Shown here: piece by piece, positions 54,764 through 63,894 of the stretch
Layout of the letters: each line of letters begins with the position of its first letter
Numbering within the stretch: position 1 is the stretch's first letter
Source: Subtercola sp. Z020
GTDB lineage: Bacteria > Actinomycetota > Actinomycetes > Actinomycetales > Microbacteriaceae
Direction: 5' to 3'
Assembly (NCBI RefSeq): GCF_002931235.1
Contig: NZ_PSTT01000094.1
Coordinates: forward strand, 34,176-98,175
DNA: 64,000 nucleotides
Program-made: the position numbers and the translations under genes
The notes under the pieces: model-generated
Told to the model about the DNA's origin: nothing
What the model saw: the letters and a program-made list of their open reading frames with translations, nothing else
Database searches by the model: none

Positions 54764-56872
54764 CTAGAGGAAGCGCGGGGGGAGCTGACCGATGAGGCGA
54801 TCGGGCTGGATCGGCAGGTCGCGCACCTTCACGCCGGTCGCGTGCCGCACGGCGCTCGCCACGGCCGCAGCTGTGCCCACGATGCCGATCTCGCCGATGC
54901 CCTTGCCGCCCATCGGCGCCAGCTGGCGGTCCTCCTCCTCCAGCCACTCCACGCGCAGGTCGCGCACATCGGCGTTGGCGGCGACGTGGTACGTCGCGAG
55001 GTCGTGGTTCGCGTAGTCGCCCAGCACCGCATCCAGTTCGCCCCGCTCGTGCAGGGCCATCGACAGCCCCATCGTCATGCCGCCCAAGAACTGCGATCGG
55101 GCGGTGCGCGCATTCAGGATGCGGCCCGCGGCGAACACCCCGAGCATCCGGGGCATCGTCACCTCGCCCGAGTCGAGGTCGACGCGCGCCTCGACGAAGT
55201 GCGCACCGAACGCGAAGCGGGCGAGCGGCGCCATCGCGTCGACGTCGACCGACGTCTCGACCTCGACCTCGTAGCCCTCCGGCGGCACGGGCGCTCCCGC
55301 CGCGAGCTCCGAGCGCAACCGTTCGCAGGCCTTCGTCACGGCCCAGCCCCACGACGCCGTGCCGGAGGAACCCCCGGCCACGGGGCCCTTCGGCAGAGTG
55401 CTGTCGGCGAGGTCGACCGAGATCGCGGAGACCGGCACGCCGAGCGCGTCGGCTGCGATCTGTGCCATCACCGTGCGTGCACCCTGGCCGATGTCGGTGG
55501 CGTTGACCCCGAGTTCGTACCGCCCGCCGGGCAGCGCTCGCACGCGAGCACCGCTCGCCGACGTCATCGCGGGGTACATTCCCGCAGCGACGCCCGTTCC
55601 GACGAGGAAGCGGCCGTCACGGCGGATGCCCAGCCGCGGGTCGCGCTCCGCCCAGCCGAACAGCTCCGCGCCGCGGCGCAGGCAGCCGACGAGGTTGCGG
55701 CTGCTGAACGCAGTGCCCGATTCGGGGTCGACGTCGGGCTCGTTGGCGATGCGCAGCTCGACCGGATCGATGCCCGACACGGTGGCCAGATCATCCATCG
55801 CCGACTCGAGGGCGTAGACGCCGGGGGCCTCGCCGGGCGCCCGCATCCACCGCGGGGTCGGCACGTCGAGGGCGGCAAGGCGGTGCGTCATCAGACGATT
55901 CGGTGCGGCATAGAGGTGCCGGCTGGGCTCGGCGACCTGTTCGGCGAACTCCTGGATCGTCGAGGTCTGCGTGTACGACTGGTGCGAGATCGCGGTGAGA
56001 CGGCCGTCTGCATTGGCAGCCAGGCGCACGTGCGAGATCGTCGGTGTGCGGTAGCCGGCGAGTGCGAACATCATCTGCCGGGTGTACGCGATCTTCACGG
56101 GCCGGCCGGTCACCCGGGCCGCCATCACGGCGAGGATCACGTTCGGGCGCGGCGAGCCCTTCGACCCGAAGCCGCCGCCCACGTGCTCCGAGCGCACGCG
56201 CACGTTCGCCGGGTCGAGGCCGAACATCGTCGACAGCGTCTGCTGCACAGAGCTCGTGCCCTGCGACGAGTCGCGCACGTCGAGGCGCTCGCCGTCGAAG
56301 GCCGCGAGCGTGGCGTGGGGTTCCATCGGGTTGTTGAAGAGTGCGGGCGTCGTGTAGACCTCGTCGGTCGTGAAGGCGGCGGTCGCGAACGCGGCGTCGA
56401 CGTAGCCCTGCTCGCTGTCTGTCGCGAAGCCGGCGTTCACCTCCTCGGGTGCGTAGAGCTTCGGATGCTCGGCCGACAGCTCGACGTCGAGGCCGTCGTT
56501 CTGGTAGTCGACGTCCAGGGCGGCTGCGGCCTCGCGGGCCGTGTCGATCGATGTGGCGAGCACGAGCGCGACCACCTGGCCGCGGTAGGCGACGCGGTCG
56601 GACTGCAGCACGAGCAGTTCACCGTCGTCTCCATCGGCCAGCTTCGGGGCGTTCAGGTGCGTGAGCACCTCGACGACGCCGGTCATGGCGAGCACGACGT
56701 CGGTGTGCAGGCGCAGAATGCGCCCGGTGACGATCGTGGACTGCACCGGCCAGGCGTAGAGCACCTCGTCGGCACGATATTCGTAGGCATAGAGGGCTTC
56801 GCCGGTGACCTTCTGCCGCCCCTCCAGGCGGGGGATCGGCTCGCCGAGCACTGCCGGTGCGTCGATGCTCAT
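54764..56872 (-). CDS. molybdenum hydroxylase large subunit (PaoC/xanthine dehydrogenase type)
   Basis: This subunit binds the molybdenum cofactor and oxidises aldehydes or N-heterocycles. The 702-residue protein has SEHVGGGFGSKG (cofactor binding), RAPGEAPGVYALESAMDDLA and the catalytic Glu in GGKGIGEIGIVG near the C-terminus. The length and three-gene order match PaoC/YagR rather than the longer xanthine dehydrogenase. It overlaps the FAD subunit by 4 nt. No XdhC-like maturation factor is beside it. The substrate is not predictable from sequence. Confidence 0.9.
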   Translation of the reverse strand: MSIDAPAVLGEPIPRLEGRQKVTGEALYAYEYRADEVLYAWPVQSTIVTGRILRLHTDVVLAMTGVVEVLTHLNAPKLADGDDGELLVLQSDRVAYRGQVVALVLATSIDTAREAAAALDVDYQNDGLDVELSAEHPKLYAPEEVNAGFATDSEQGYVDAAFATAAFTTDEVYTTPALFNNPMEPHATLAAFDGERLDVRDSSQGTSSVQQTLSTMFGLDPANVRVRSEHVGGGFGSKGSPRPNVILAVMAARVTGRPVKIAYTRQMMFALAGYRTPTISHVRLAANADGRLTAISHQSYTQTSTIQEFAEQVAEPSRHLYAAPNRLMTHRLAALDVPTPRWMRAPGEAPGVYALESAMDDLATVSGIDPVELRIANEPDVDPESGTAFSSRNLVGCLRRGAELFGWAERDPRLGIRRDGRFLVGTGVAAGMYPAMTSASGARVRALPGGRYELGVNATDIGQGARTVMAQIAADALGVPVSAISVDLADSTLPKGPVAGGSSGTASWGWAVTKACERLRSELAAGAPVPPEGYEVEVETSVDVDAMAPLARFAFGAHFVEARVDLDSGEVTMPRMLGVFAAGRILNARTARSQFLGGMTMGLSMALHERGELDAVLGDYANHDLATYHVAANADVRDLRVEWLEEEDRQLAPMGGKGIGEIGIVGTAAAVASAVRHATGVKVRDLPIQPDRLIGQLPPRFL

Positions 56873-57855
56873 TCGTGGCCTCCCGCCAGTTCGTGCAGGG
56901 TGCCCACGAGCATCCTCTTCGCCAGCGCCACCTTGAACGCGTTCTGTTCGGTCGGCGTCGCCGCGGCGAGCTCGGCGTCTGCCGCCGCCTCGAAGCTGCG
57001 TGCGGTGACGAGCTTTCCGCGCAGCGACTCCTCGGCGATGGATGCACGCCAGGGCTTGTGCGAGACGCCACCGAGGGCGATCCGCACGTCGCGCACGATC
57101 CCGTCTTCGACGTCCAGAGCCGCAGCCACGGTGACGAGGCCGAAGGCGTACGACGCCCGGTCGCGGGCCTTGCGGTAGGTCGAGACGGCCCCGAACGGCA
57201 GGCCGGGAATCTCGACCGCCGTGATGAGCGCGCCGGCCGGCAGGTTGGTGTCGCGGGTGGGGTCGGCGCCCGGCAGGCGGTAGAACTCCCCGATCTCGAA
57301 CGAGGTGGGGCCGTCGAGGGTGTCGACGTGGATGATCGCCCCGAGGGCGGTCAACGCGACGGCCATGTCACCGGGGTGGGTCGCGATGCAGTCGTTCGAG
57401 ACGCCGAGGATGCCGAGCTCCCGCGACGCCCCGGGGATCGCCGGGCATCCAGAACCCGGATCGCGCTTGTTGCAGGGCTTGGTGGTGTCCATGAAGTAGG
57501 TGCAGCGGGTGCGCTGCAGCAGGTTGCCGCCGGTCGAGGCCATGTTGCGGAGTTGGCCGGAGGCAGCGGAGAGCAGCGCCTTCGCGAGCAACGGGAACCG
57601 GGTGCGAACGAGCAGGTCGGCGGCCAGGTCGCTGTTGCGCACGCCGGCGCCGATGAGCAGGCCGCCGTCGTCGGTCGGCTCGATGCCGCCGAAATCGAGG
57701 CGGTTGATGTCGACGAGCAGGTCGGGGCGCTCGACGCCCAGCTTCAGCAGATCGACGAGGTTCGTGCCGCCGGCCAGGGGTTTCGTGCCGGGCGTGCCGA
57801 GCGAGGTGAGGGCGGAGCGCACGGAGGTCGCCCGTTCGTACTCGAACGTCTTCAC
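56869..57855 (-). CDS. molybdenum hydroxylase FAD subunit (PaoB type)
   Basis: This subunit passes electrons from the iron-sulfur protein to the acceptor through FAD. The 328-residue protein has KPLAGGTNLVDLLKLGV and ASTGGNLLQRTRCTYF in the FAD domain. The cysteines in RCTYF, CNKRDPGSGC and NDCIATHPGD match the extra [4Fe-4S] insertion of PaoB, absent from xanthine dehydrogenase. Both ends overlap neighbouring genes by 4 nt. Confidence 0.92.
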   Translation of the reverse strand: MKTFEYERATSVRSALTSLGTPGTKPLAGGTNLVDLLKLGVERPDLLVDINRLDFGGIEPTDDGGLLIGAGVRNSDLAADLLVRTRFPLLAKALLSAASGQLRNMASTGGNLLQRTRCTYFMDTTKPCNKRDPGSGCPAIPGASRELGILGVSNDCIATHPGDMAVALTALGAIIHVDTLDGPTSFEIGEFYRLPGADPTRDTNLPAGALITAVEIPGLPFGAVSTYRKARDRASYAFGLVTVAAALDVEDGIVRDVRIALGGVSHKPWRASIAEESLRGKLVTARSFEAAADAELAAATPTEQNAFKVALAKRMLVGTLHELAGGHE

Positions 57856-58535
57856 CGGGTCGCCGCCGTGGTGTCGGGTGCGGTGGTGCCGCGGGTGACG
57901 GATGCGTCTGGTACGTCTGGTGCGTGGGCTGCGTGGCTGTCGGCCGCGTCACGCATCGCCGACCCCTCTGCCGCGTCGAGAACGGCGGGCACGATGTTGA
58001 CATAGGCGCCGCAGCGGCAGAGGTTACCGCTCATCCGCTCGCGAACCTCGTCGTCGTCGAGCACCACGCCGTCGAGGGCGACGTCGTGCGTCGCATGGCT
58101 GGGCCAGCCCGCACGAGCCTCGCGCAGCATCCCGATCGCCGAGCAGATCTGGCCGGGCGTGCAGTAGCCGCACTGGTAGGCGTCGCGATCGAGGAACGCC
58201 TGCTGCACCGGGTGCAGCCCCTCATCGTCGGCCAGGCCCTCGACCGTGGTGATCGCACTGCCCTCTGCGCTGACCGCGAGTGTCAGGCAGCTGTTGGCGC
58301 GCCGCCCGTCGATCAAGACGGTGCACGCCCCGCACTGGCCGTGGTCGCAGCCCTTCTTCGAGCCGGTGAGCGCGAGCTTCTCCCGCAGCGCGTCGAGCAG
58401 GCTCATGCGGTTGTCGATGTCGAGTGGATGCTCGGAGCCGTTGACGTCGAGCGTCACCCGGGTGGTCGGCGGCCCCGCGCTCGCGGTGGCGGCGGACTCA
58501 TCGGTCGTGGGCAGAACGTCGACGGCGTGCTCCAT
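57852..58535 (-). CDS. molybdenum hydroxylase 2Fe-2S subunit (PaoA type)
   Basis: This small subunit has two [2Fe-2S] sites: the plant-ferredoxin-type CDHGQCGACTVLIDG (about 62-78, preceded by GSKKG) and the helical one with CGYCTPGQ and CRCGAYVNI. Unlike PaoA it has no twin-arginine signal, so the enzyme should be cytoplasmic. The last 45 residues are an Ala/Asp/Thr-rich tail not needed for cofactor binding. It is the first gene of the operon. Confidence 0.92.
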   Translation of the reverse strand: MEHAVDVLPTTDESAATASAGPPTTRVTLDVNGSEHPLDIDNRMSLLDALREKLALTGSKKGCDHGQCGACTVLIDGRRANSCLTLAVSAEGSAITTVEGLADDEGLHPVQQAFLDRDAYQCGYCTPGQICSAIGMLREARAGWPSHATHDVALDGVVLDDDEVRERMSGNLCRCGAYVNIVPAVLDAAEGSAMRDAADSHAAHAPDVPDASVTRGTTAPDTTAATR

Positions 58536-58757
58536 GCGTCGACGGTACGCGCGCGCTCGCGCTGGGGTCAGGGGCTTGCGCCCCCGCCCCGCCGGGGTCT
58601 AGCGCCCTGCCCGGGTCGAGCGCTTCGCGCTCGCGTGCGCGCGCCGCAACAGCTTTCCTGACAGTTCCCCCCTTGTCGCTCGCTCCGCGACCAGAAAATG
58701 AGAATTGCTCGTATGCTCTTTCGAGACGATTCGTCGAATCGATGGAAGGTGACACCC

Positions 58758-59459
58758 GTGACGGCTCCGCACCGCGGTTCTTTATTCGCCCTGACGCTTC
58801 CGGTCGCGCTGGTTCTCGCGCTCGCCGGGTGTACCTCAGACGGCCAGCCCGCGGGCAGCGGGGCTGCCAATTCGCCGGAGACCGCCAAGGCCTACAGCGA
58901 CTGTCTCATCGCCGAGGGGATTGCGGGTGTGTTCACCGACGACGAGGGCTACGTCGGCGTGAGCATCGAAGTCGGGCCCACCGGTGCAACGGGTGAAGAC
59001 GGCGACACCTCCTTCGATCTCGGCTCCGGACCGGGCAGCGTCTACACCGCAGCAGAGACGAAGTGCAGGGCCGATGTGCCCGCGTATCATCCGCGTGCCG
59101 ACGCTGACGATCCTGCTCTCGTAGCCGGTCTGTTGAAACAGGGCCGAGCGTTCGCAGCGTGCGCGCGCGGGAACGGGCTCGCCGAATTCCCCGACCCCGA
59201 TGCCGCCGCCGGGGGCAAGCTCGTCGTTCCCGCCGGCACGACGAAGGCACAGTTCCTCGCCGTGGTGACAGCGTGTGCGACCGCGTTCGCCGCGGTTGAG
59301 TCGTCGACGGGCGATGCAGGCACCGATGGCGACGGAAGCGGCGGAGCGATCACCGTCTCGATGCCGCAGTTCGGCGGCGCGTACGAGGCGTCGTGGTCCA
59401 GTGAGGTGACCGACCTCATCTTCGCTGCGATGGATCCCGACTCCACGCCGGTGCCGTGA
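58758..59459 (+). CDS. secreted lipoprotein of an ABC efflux operon
   Basis: The GTG at 58758 follows GGAAGG by 8 nt and starts a lipoprotein signal peptide with lipobox LALAGC; an upstream ATG at 58698 would bury it. The 233-residue product has cysteine-containing segments (AYSDCLIAEGI, TKCRADV, ACARGNGLAEFPDPD) resembling small actinobacterial surface lipoproteins. Its function is unknown. The stop overlaps the adaptor start by 4 nt, so it is part of the export operon. Confidence 0.75.
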   Translation: MTAPHRGSLFALTLPVALVLALAGCTSDGQPAGSGAANSPETAKAYSDCLIAEGIAGVFTDDEGYVGVSIEVGPTGATGEDGDTSFDLGSGPGSVYTAAETKCRADVPAYHPRADADDPALVAGLLKQGRAFAACARGNGLAEFPDPDAAAGGKLVVPAGTTKAQFLAVVTACATAFAAVESSTGDAGTDGDGSGGAITVSMPQFGGAYEASWSSEVTDLIFAAMDPDSTPVP

Positions 59460-60511
59460 GGCGGCCCCTGCGGGTCGTGGTCGTCGCCACGGTGATGCTG
59501 GTTCTGGTGGGCGGAGGTGGGGCGACCGTCGCGCTCACACATCCCTGGTCCGGGCAGGATGCGCCGACGGTGCCGCCGTCTTCGACCGCCGTCGTCGAGC
59601 GCACGTCCCTCTCCGCGAAGCTGGTGCTGAGTGCGCAGCTCGAATATTCCACCCCGACCACGCTGGTGGGGGTCGAGGGGATGCTCACGCGCCTGCCACA
59701 CCCGGGCGACATCGTGACGACCGGCCAGGCCCTCTACGAGGTCGATGGGCACGCTGTTCTGAGCTTCCTGGGTGAGAGGCCGCTCTGGAGGGCGGTGGAG
59801 GCCGGCGTGCGCGACGGCCCCGACGTGCAGGAGGTGGAACAGAACCTCGTGGCACTGGGGTTCGGTGAGAACCTGACCGTCGACAACACCTTCACCGCCG
59901 TTACGGAGCGCGCGATCCAAGCGTGGCAGAAGTCGCTCGGCCGTGAGCGAACGGGCGTGATCGCGCCCGGTGACGTGGTGATGGTGGCAGCCGCGTCTGT
60001 GCGGGTGAACACCGTGACAGGGCTCGTCGGGGGGAGTGCCGCGGGTGCGGTGCTGTCGTACACCGATCCGGGCATCCACGGCCGCATCGGCCTCTCAGCC
60101 GACCAACTCTCGCAACTCGCGCCGGGGATGCCCGTGAGCGTTCGACTGCCGGGCGGCACCGAGACTCCGGCCACGATCGGGGTGATCGACCCGGGCGGGG
60201 CACCGACCGCCGACCCTGCCAAACCGACAGCGCCCTCGGCCCGCGTCGACTTCGCCGATGGTTCGGTCGTACAGGGAATCGGACTGCCCGCGCTGCGCGT
60301 GACGGTGGGCGTCGGAGGAGCGGAGAACGCGCTCGTGGTGCCGGTGACGGCCCTCGTCGCGCTGGCCGACGGCGGATACGCGGTCGAGGTCGACGTCGTC
60401 GGCGGCCCGCCTCGCACCGTTCCCGTGCAGGTCGGGCTCGTCGCCGACTCGCGGGCGCAGATCACCGCGGGCGACGTCTCGGAGAACGACCGGGTGGTGG
60501 TCGTCGGATGA
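59456..60511 (+). CDS. HlyD-like adaptor with peptidoglycan-binding domain
   Basis: The 351-residue protein has an N-terminal membrane anchor (about 6-27), a lipoyl-like half (GVEGMLTRLPHPGDIVTTGQALYEVDG), an inserted peptidoglycan-binding domain 1 (about 120-165: VQEVEQNLVALGFGENLTVDNTF), and a beta-barrel with ALVALADGGYAVEV at the end. Coiled-coil hairpins of Gram-negative adaptors are absent. It would link the transporter to the wall in a single-membrane cell. Confidence 0.8.
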   Translation: MRRPLRVVVVATVMLVLVGGGGATVALTHPWSGQDAPTVPPSSTAVVERTSLSAKLVLSAQLEYSTPTTLVGVEGMLTRLPHPGDIVTTGQALYEVDGHAVLSFLGERPLWRAVEAGVRDGPDVQEVEQNLVALGFGENLTVDNTFTAVTERAIQAWQKSLGRERTGVIAPGDVVMVAAASVRVNTVTGLVGGSAAGAVLSYTDPGIHGRIGLSADQLSQLAPGMPVSVRLPGGTETPATIGVIDPGGAPTADPAKPTAPSARVDFADGSVVQGIGLPALRVTVGVGGAENALVVPVTALVALADGGYAVEVDVVGGPPRTVPVQVGLVADSRAQITAGDVSENDRVVVVG

Positions 60512-61218
60512 GCGGTCTGCTCGACCCCGGAGCTGTCGACCCCGTGCTGCGGCTGACCGGGGTGAGCCGCGAATACGGGGGAGCACTCCCGGTACGGGCG
60601 GTCGACGACGTGAGTCTCAGCGTGGCCTCGGGAGAGATCGTGGCGCTCGTCGGGGCCTCCGGATCGGGCAAGAGCAGTCTTCTGGCGCTGATGGGCGCTC
60701 TCGATGTTCCCGATCGCGGTCAGGTGCACATCGCGGGCCTCGCCGTCTCGGCGATGGGTGACCGGCTTCGGTCCGCGGTACGTGCCCGCTACATCGGTTT
60801 CGTGTTCCAGCAGTTCCACCTGCTGCCGACGCTCAGCGCGGTCGAGAACGTCGGGCTCGGGCTGCTCTACAGCGGCGTCGAGGCTCGTCAGAGGCGGCTC
60901 CGTGCAGACGCGGCGCTCGATCGTGTCGGTCTCGCCACGCGACGCCGCCATCGCCCCGCCGAACTCTCGGGTGGAGAACAGCAGAGGGTCGCTGTCGCCC
61001 GCGCCCTGGTCGGTGAACCCGCGCTGGTGCTGGCCGACGAGCCGACCGGTGCCCTCGACTCGGAGGCCGGGGCCACGGTGATGCACCTGCTGCGAGAGAT
61101 CGCGCAGTCCGGAACCGCGGTCGTCGTCGTCACCCACGATCGGGAGATCGCCTCGTCGCTCGGTCGGCGCATCCACCTCCGCGACGGCCGGCTGGTCGAT
61201 GACCAGGTGCGTGCGTGA
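60508..61218 (+). CDS. MacB/LolD-type ABC transporter ATPase
   Basis: This ATPase has Walker A GASGSGKSSLLALMG, the MacB-type Q-loop FVFQQFHLLPTLSAVENV, the signature LSGGEQQRVAVARAL and Walker B LADEPTGALDSE followed by VVVTHD. It drives the adjacent FtsX-like permease. Length 236 residues is normal. Four-base overlaps join it to both neighbours. Confidence 0.93.
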   Translation: MSGLLDPGAVDPVLRLTGVSREYGGALPVRAVDDVSLSVASGEIVALVGASGSGKSSLLALMGALDVPDRGQVHIAGLAVSAMGDRLRSAVRARYIGFVFQQFHLLPTLSAVENVGLGLLYSGVEARQRRLRADAALDRVGLATRRRHRPAELSGGEQQRVAVARALVGEPALVLADEPTGALDSEAGATVMHLLREIAQSGTAVVVVTHDREIASSLGRRIHLRDGRLVDDQVRA

Positions 61219-62468
61219 ACCGTCGGTCGAGGCCCCGGGCGGTTCCCCCGTCTCGCCTCCGCCAGACCGATGCCTGGCGATCGGCTGCCCGCAGCGTCGC
61301 ATCGCGACCGGCGCGCTCGGCGCTCTCCGCGCTCGGAATCGCCGTGAGCATTGCGGCGCTGACAGCGATCACGGGTCTCTCTGCCACGAACCAGGCAGAC
61401 GTGCTCGCCGACCTCGATGCCCAGGGCGCGAACCTGCTGGTGGTCTCACCGGCGGTCGGCGTCGACGATGCTCCGGCCTACCTGCGCGAGTCCGCGCCGG
61501 CGATGACGGCGCGCATCCCCGGGGTCGAGTCGGTGGCCGTCGTGAGGGCAGTGCCGAACCGGGTTCACGCCTACAAGAGCGATCTCGTGCCTGCCGGCCA
61601 GACGAATGGACTCGAGGTGGTGGCCGTCGCTCCGGACTACTTCGCGGCGGTCGGGTCGTCGTTCGAGGCTGGTCGAGCGTTCGACGAGGCGGGGCGGTCG
61701 TTGCCCGAGGCGGTTCTCGGCTCGGAGGCAGCCCGGTTGCTCAGCGTCGGCGACGTCGGGCAGCGTCTCTGGGTCGGCGGTGAGTGGTACCTCGTGACGG
61801 GCATCCTGAACCCTCGGCCCCTCGTGGGCGGCCTCGATAGTTCGGTGCTGCTCGGCGACCGGTGGGCAGAGCAGGCCCTCTGGGTCGACCGCAGCACGTC
61901 GGCCGGAGGCACAGCCGGCTCGGAGGCCGGCCACATCGTCTCGCTCACCATCAGCACCGAATCGCACCGGTTGGGAGAGGTGCGACAGGTGCTCGCGCCG
62001 ACCGTCGATCCGGCGAGGTCGGGAGCGGTGAGCGTCTCGGGTGCATCGGCGCTCGCGGCATCCCGCGCGATCGTCGACGACAGTCTGTCGCTGCTCGTTC
62101 TGGCTCTGGCGGCGGTGGCGTTGCTCGTCGGGGCGATCGGCATCGCGAACACGATGGTCGTCGCCGTGATCGAACGGCGCGGTGAGATCGGGCTGCGGCG
62201 GGCGCTCGGCGCGCGGCCCGGCCACATCGCCCGGCAGTTCCTGCTCGAAGGGGTGCTGCTCGCAGGTGTCGGCGGGGTGCTGGGCTGGATGCTCGGCGCC
62301 GGTGCTGTGCTGGCCGTGGCGCTGTTCGGCGGGCAGGTGCCGGTGCTCCCGTTCTATGGGGTGCTGCTCTACCCGGCGGTCGCGGTCGTTGTCGGCGTTC
62401 TGGCGGGGCTGCACCCTGCGCTTCGTGCGGCACGTGTGCCGCCCACCGTGGCGCTGCGCTCCAGCTGA
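61215..62468 (+). CDS. MacB/FtsX-type ABC transporter permease
   Basis: The permease has one N-terminal helix (about 33-55), a large extracytoplasmic domain (MacB-PCD, about 65-270) and three C-terminal helices with the FtsX signature IGIANTMVVAVIERRGEIGLRRALGA. The 417-residue length is typical. Such systems export peptides or antibiotics, or pull on envelope proteins; which applies here is unknown. Confidence 0.92.
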   Translation: MNRRSRPRAVPPSRLRQTDAWRSAARSVASRPARSALSALGIAVSIAALTAITGLSATNQADVLADLDAQGANLLVVSPAVGVDDAPAYLRESAPAMTARIPGVESVAVVRAVPNRVHAYKSDLVPAGQTNGLEVVAVAPDYFAAVGSSFEAGRAFDEAGRSLPEAVLGSEAARLLSVGDVGQRLWVGGEWYLVTGILNPRPLVGGLDSSVLLGDRWAEQALWVDRSTSAGGTAGSEAGHIVSLTISTESHRLGEVRQVLAPTVDPARSGAVSVSGASALAASRAIVDDSLSLLVLALAAVALLVGAIGIANTMVVAVIERRGEIGLRRALGARPGHIARQFLLEGVLLAGVGGVLGWMLGAGAVLAVALFGGQVPVLPFYGVLLYPAVAVVVGVLAGLHPALRAARVPPTVALRSS

Positions 62469-62481
62469 CCCGGGGCATCGG

Positions 62482-62554
62482 GTCGCGAGGGGTGCGAGGG
62501 GACCCAAACTGTTTCATGAGCATTCGCTCGCGACGTTCTGCGTCCCCTCGCACC
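62482..62554. other. interlocking inverted repeats (pseudoknot-like) between convergent genes
   Basis: GTCGCGAG (62482-62489) pairs with CTCGCGAC (62527-62534), and GGTGCGAGGGGAC (62491-62503) with GTCCCCTCGCACC (62542-62554). The order A-B-A'-B' permits either two alternative hairpins or an H-type pseudoknot. Lying between two 3' ends, it may act as a two-way terminator. Confidence 0.6.
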
Positions 62555-62578
62555 AGCTGCCGGCAGGCGCCGGGGCGG

Positions 62579-63142
62579 TTACGCGGCGGCCTGGGGGGCG
62601 GCGGCCGCGGCGACGTCGCGCACGACGGCCTCGAGCTGCGCGGCGACCTCGGCGTCGTCTCTCGGGTGGGTCTCGGCGAAGCGCACGACAGAGCCGGGGA
62701 TCGAGAGGGTGACGTCGGTCAGCACCGCGGCGCCGGCGATGCCGAGGGCCTTGCGCGCTTCGTCCTGCGCCCAGACCCCGCCGAACTGGCCGTAGGCGCT
62801 GCCGATCGCGGCGAGCGGCTTGCCCGAGATCGCGCTGGCGCCGAAGGGGCGCGAGGCCCAGTCGATGGCGTTCTTCAGCACGGCGGGGATGGTGCCGTTG
62901 TGCTCGGGGGTGACCACGAGCACGGCGTCGGCGGCGGCGAGGGCGTCACGGAAGGCGACGGCCGCGGCGGGAACCGAACCCTCGACGTCGATGTCCTCGT
63001 TGTAGAAGGGGATGTCGGCGAGGCCCTCGAAGATCGCGAGGTCGACGCCCTCGGGTGCGACCTCGAGCGCGGCTTCAGCGAGCTGGCGGTTGGTCGAGCC
63101 GGCGCGGAGGCTTCCGACGAGAACGAGGATCGAGGTTGACAT
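62579..63142 (-). CDS. NAD(P)H-dependent FMN reductase
   Basis: This flavodoxin-fold enzyme of the NADPH-dependent FMN reductase family reduces FMN, quinones or azo/nitro compounds. The 187-residue protein has the phosphate loop GSLRAGSTNRQLAEA, the TPEHNGTIPAVLKNAIDW signature and IGSAYGQFGGV. It diverges from a tetR gene over a shared palindromic operator, suggesting control by that regulator. Confidence 0.92.
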   Translation of the reverse strand: MSTSILVLVGSLRAGSTNRQLAEAALEVAPEGVDLAIFEGLADIPFYNEDIDVEGSVPAAAVAFRDALAAADAVLVVTPEHNGTIPAVLKNAIDWASRPFGASAISGKPLAAIGSAYGQFGGVWAQDEARKALGIAGAAVLTDVTLSIPGSVVRFAETHPRDDAEVAAQLEAVVRDVAAAAAPQAAA

Positions 63143-63197
63143 TGCTGCTCCTAGCGTTGGGCCACACCGGGCGGGTGGCTGGTTCGGTCATCCAGTC

Positions 63198-63219
63198 TAA
63201 CCGGACCGTAGTCCGTTTA
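63198..63219. promoter_or_regulatory. inverted repeat between FMN reductase and tetR
   Basis: TAACCGGAC and GTCCGTTTA surround CGTA with one mismatch. It overlaps the predicted leftward promoter (TAGACT on the minus strand) and is a plausible operator for the divergent TetR protein. Confidence 0.65.
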
Positions 63220-63255
63220 TTCCCTCGTCGCCGAGTGGCTCCAGCGCCCGGGTGC

Positions 63256-63261
63256 TAGCGT
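63256..63261 (+). promoter_or_regulatory. leaderless -10 box of tetR
   Basis: TAGCGT lies exactly 6 nt before the ATG at 63268. Confidence 0.6.
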
Positions 63262-63267
63262 CGGAGC

Positions 63268-63882
63268 ATGGATGCCCGGCCGATCCCGCTCCCGCTCGCC
63301 CGGGCCGCCGCGCCCGAGCGAGCCGACGCCGTACGCAACCGCGCGCTCATCCTGAGCGCAGCACGCCGCCTTCTCGCCGAGCGGGGGGTCGACGGCCTCA
63401 CCATGGACGGGCTCGCCGCCGAGGCGGGCGTCGGCAAGGGAACTGTCTTCCGCCGTTTCGGCTCGCGCAACGGGCTGATGCTCGGGCTGATGGACGAGAT
63501 CGAGGCCGACTTCCAGGCCCGCTTCATCGGCGGGCCGCCGCCGCTCGGCCCGGGAGCCGATCCGGTCGAACGCCTGGTCGCCTTCGGCCGGGAGCGCATG
63601 GCGCTGCTGGGGGTTCAGGGCGACCTGCTGCGTGCGGCGGAGAACAGCCCCGAGCTGCGCTATGCCTCCCCGCCGCGGGCGGCCAGCGCCATGCATGTGC
63701 AGATTCTGCTGAACCAAGCCGGGTACGACAGTGACCCGGTGGTGCTCGCGTTCACCCTGCTGGCGTCGCTCGACGCGACTCTGGTGCTGCACGAGAACCG
63801 CGCGGAGAACCTGTCGCTCGAGCGGCTGGCCGACGGCTGGGAGGACATCGTGCGTCGCGTCACGGCGCCCCGGGCATCCTGA
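63268..63882 (+). CDS. TetR-family regulator
   Basis: The 204-residue regulator has the TetR helix-turn-helix (LTMDGLAAEAGVGKGTVFRRFGSRNGL, about 45-70) and a helical ligand domain. It is divergent from the FMN reductase gene, its most likely target. The inducer is unknown, but quinones or azo compounds would fit the neighbour. Confidence 0.9.
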   Translation: MDARPIPLPLARAAAPERADAVRNRALILSAARRLLAERGVDGLTMDGLAAEAGVGKGTVFRRFGSRNGLMLGLMDEIEADFQARFIGGPPPLGPGADPVERLVAFGRERMALLGVQGDLLRAAENSPELRYASPPRAASAMHVQILLNQAGYDSDPVVLAFTLLASLDATLVLHENRAENLSLERLADGWEDIVRRVTAPRAS

Positions 63883-63894
63883 ACCCGAGCGGGG

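Noticed and set aside
54842..57178. A 778-codon open frame antisense to the molybdenum hydroxylase genes
   Set aside because: High-GC shadow frame: Arg/His/Gly/Val-rich translation with no domain, opposite three well-recognised genes.
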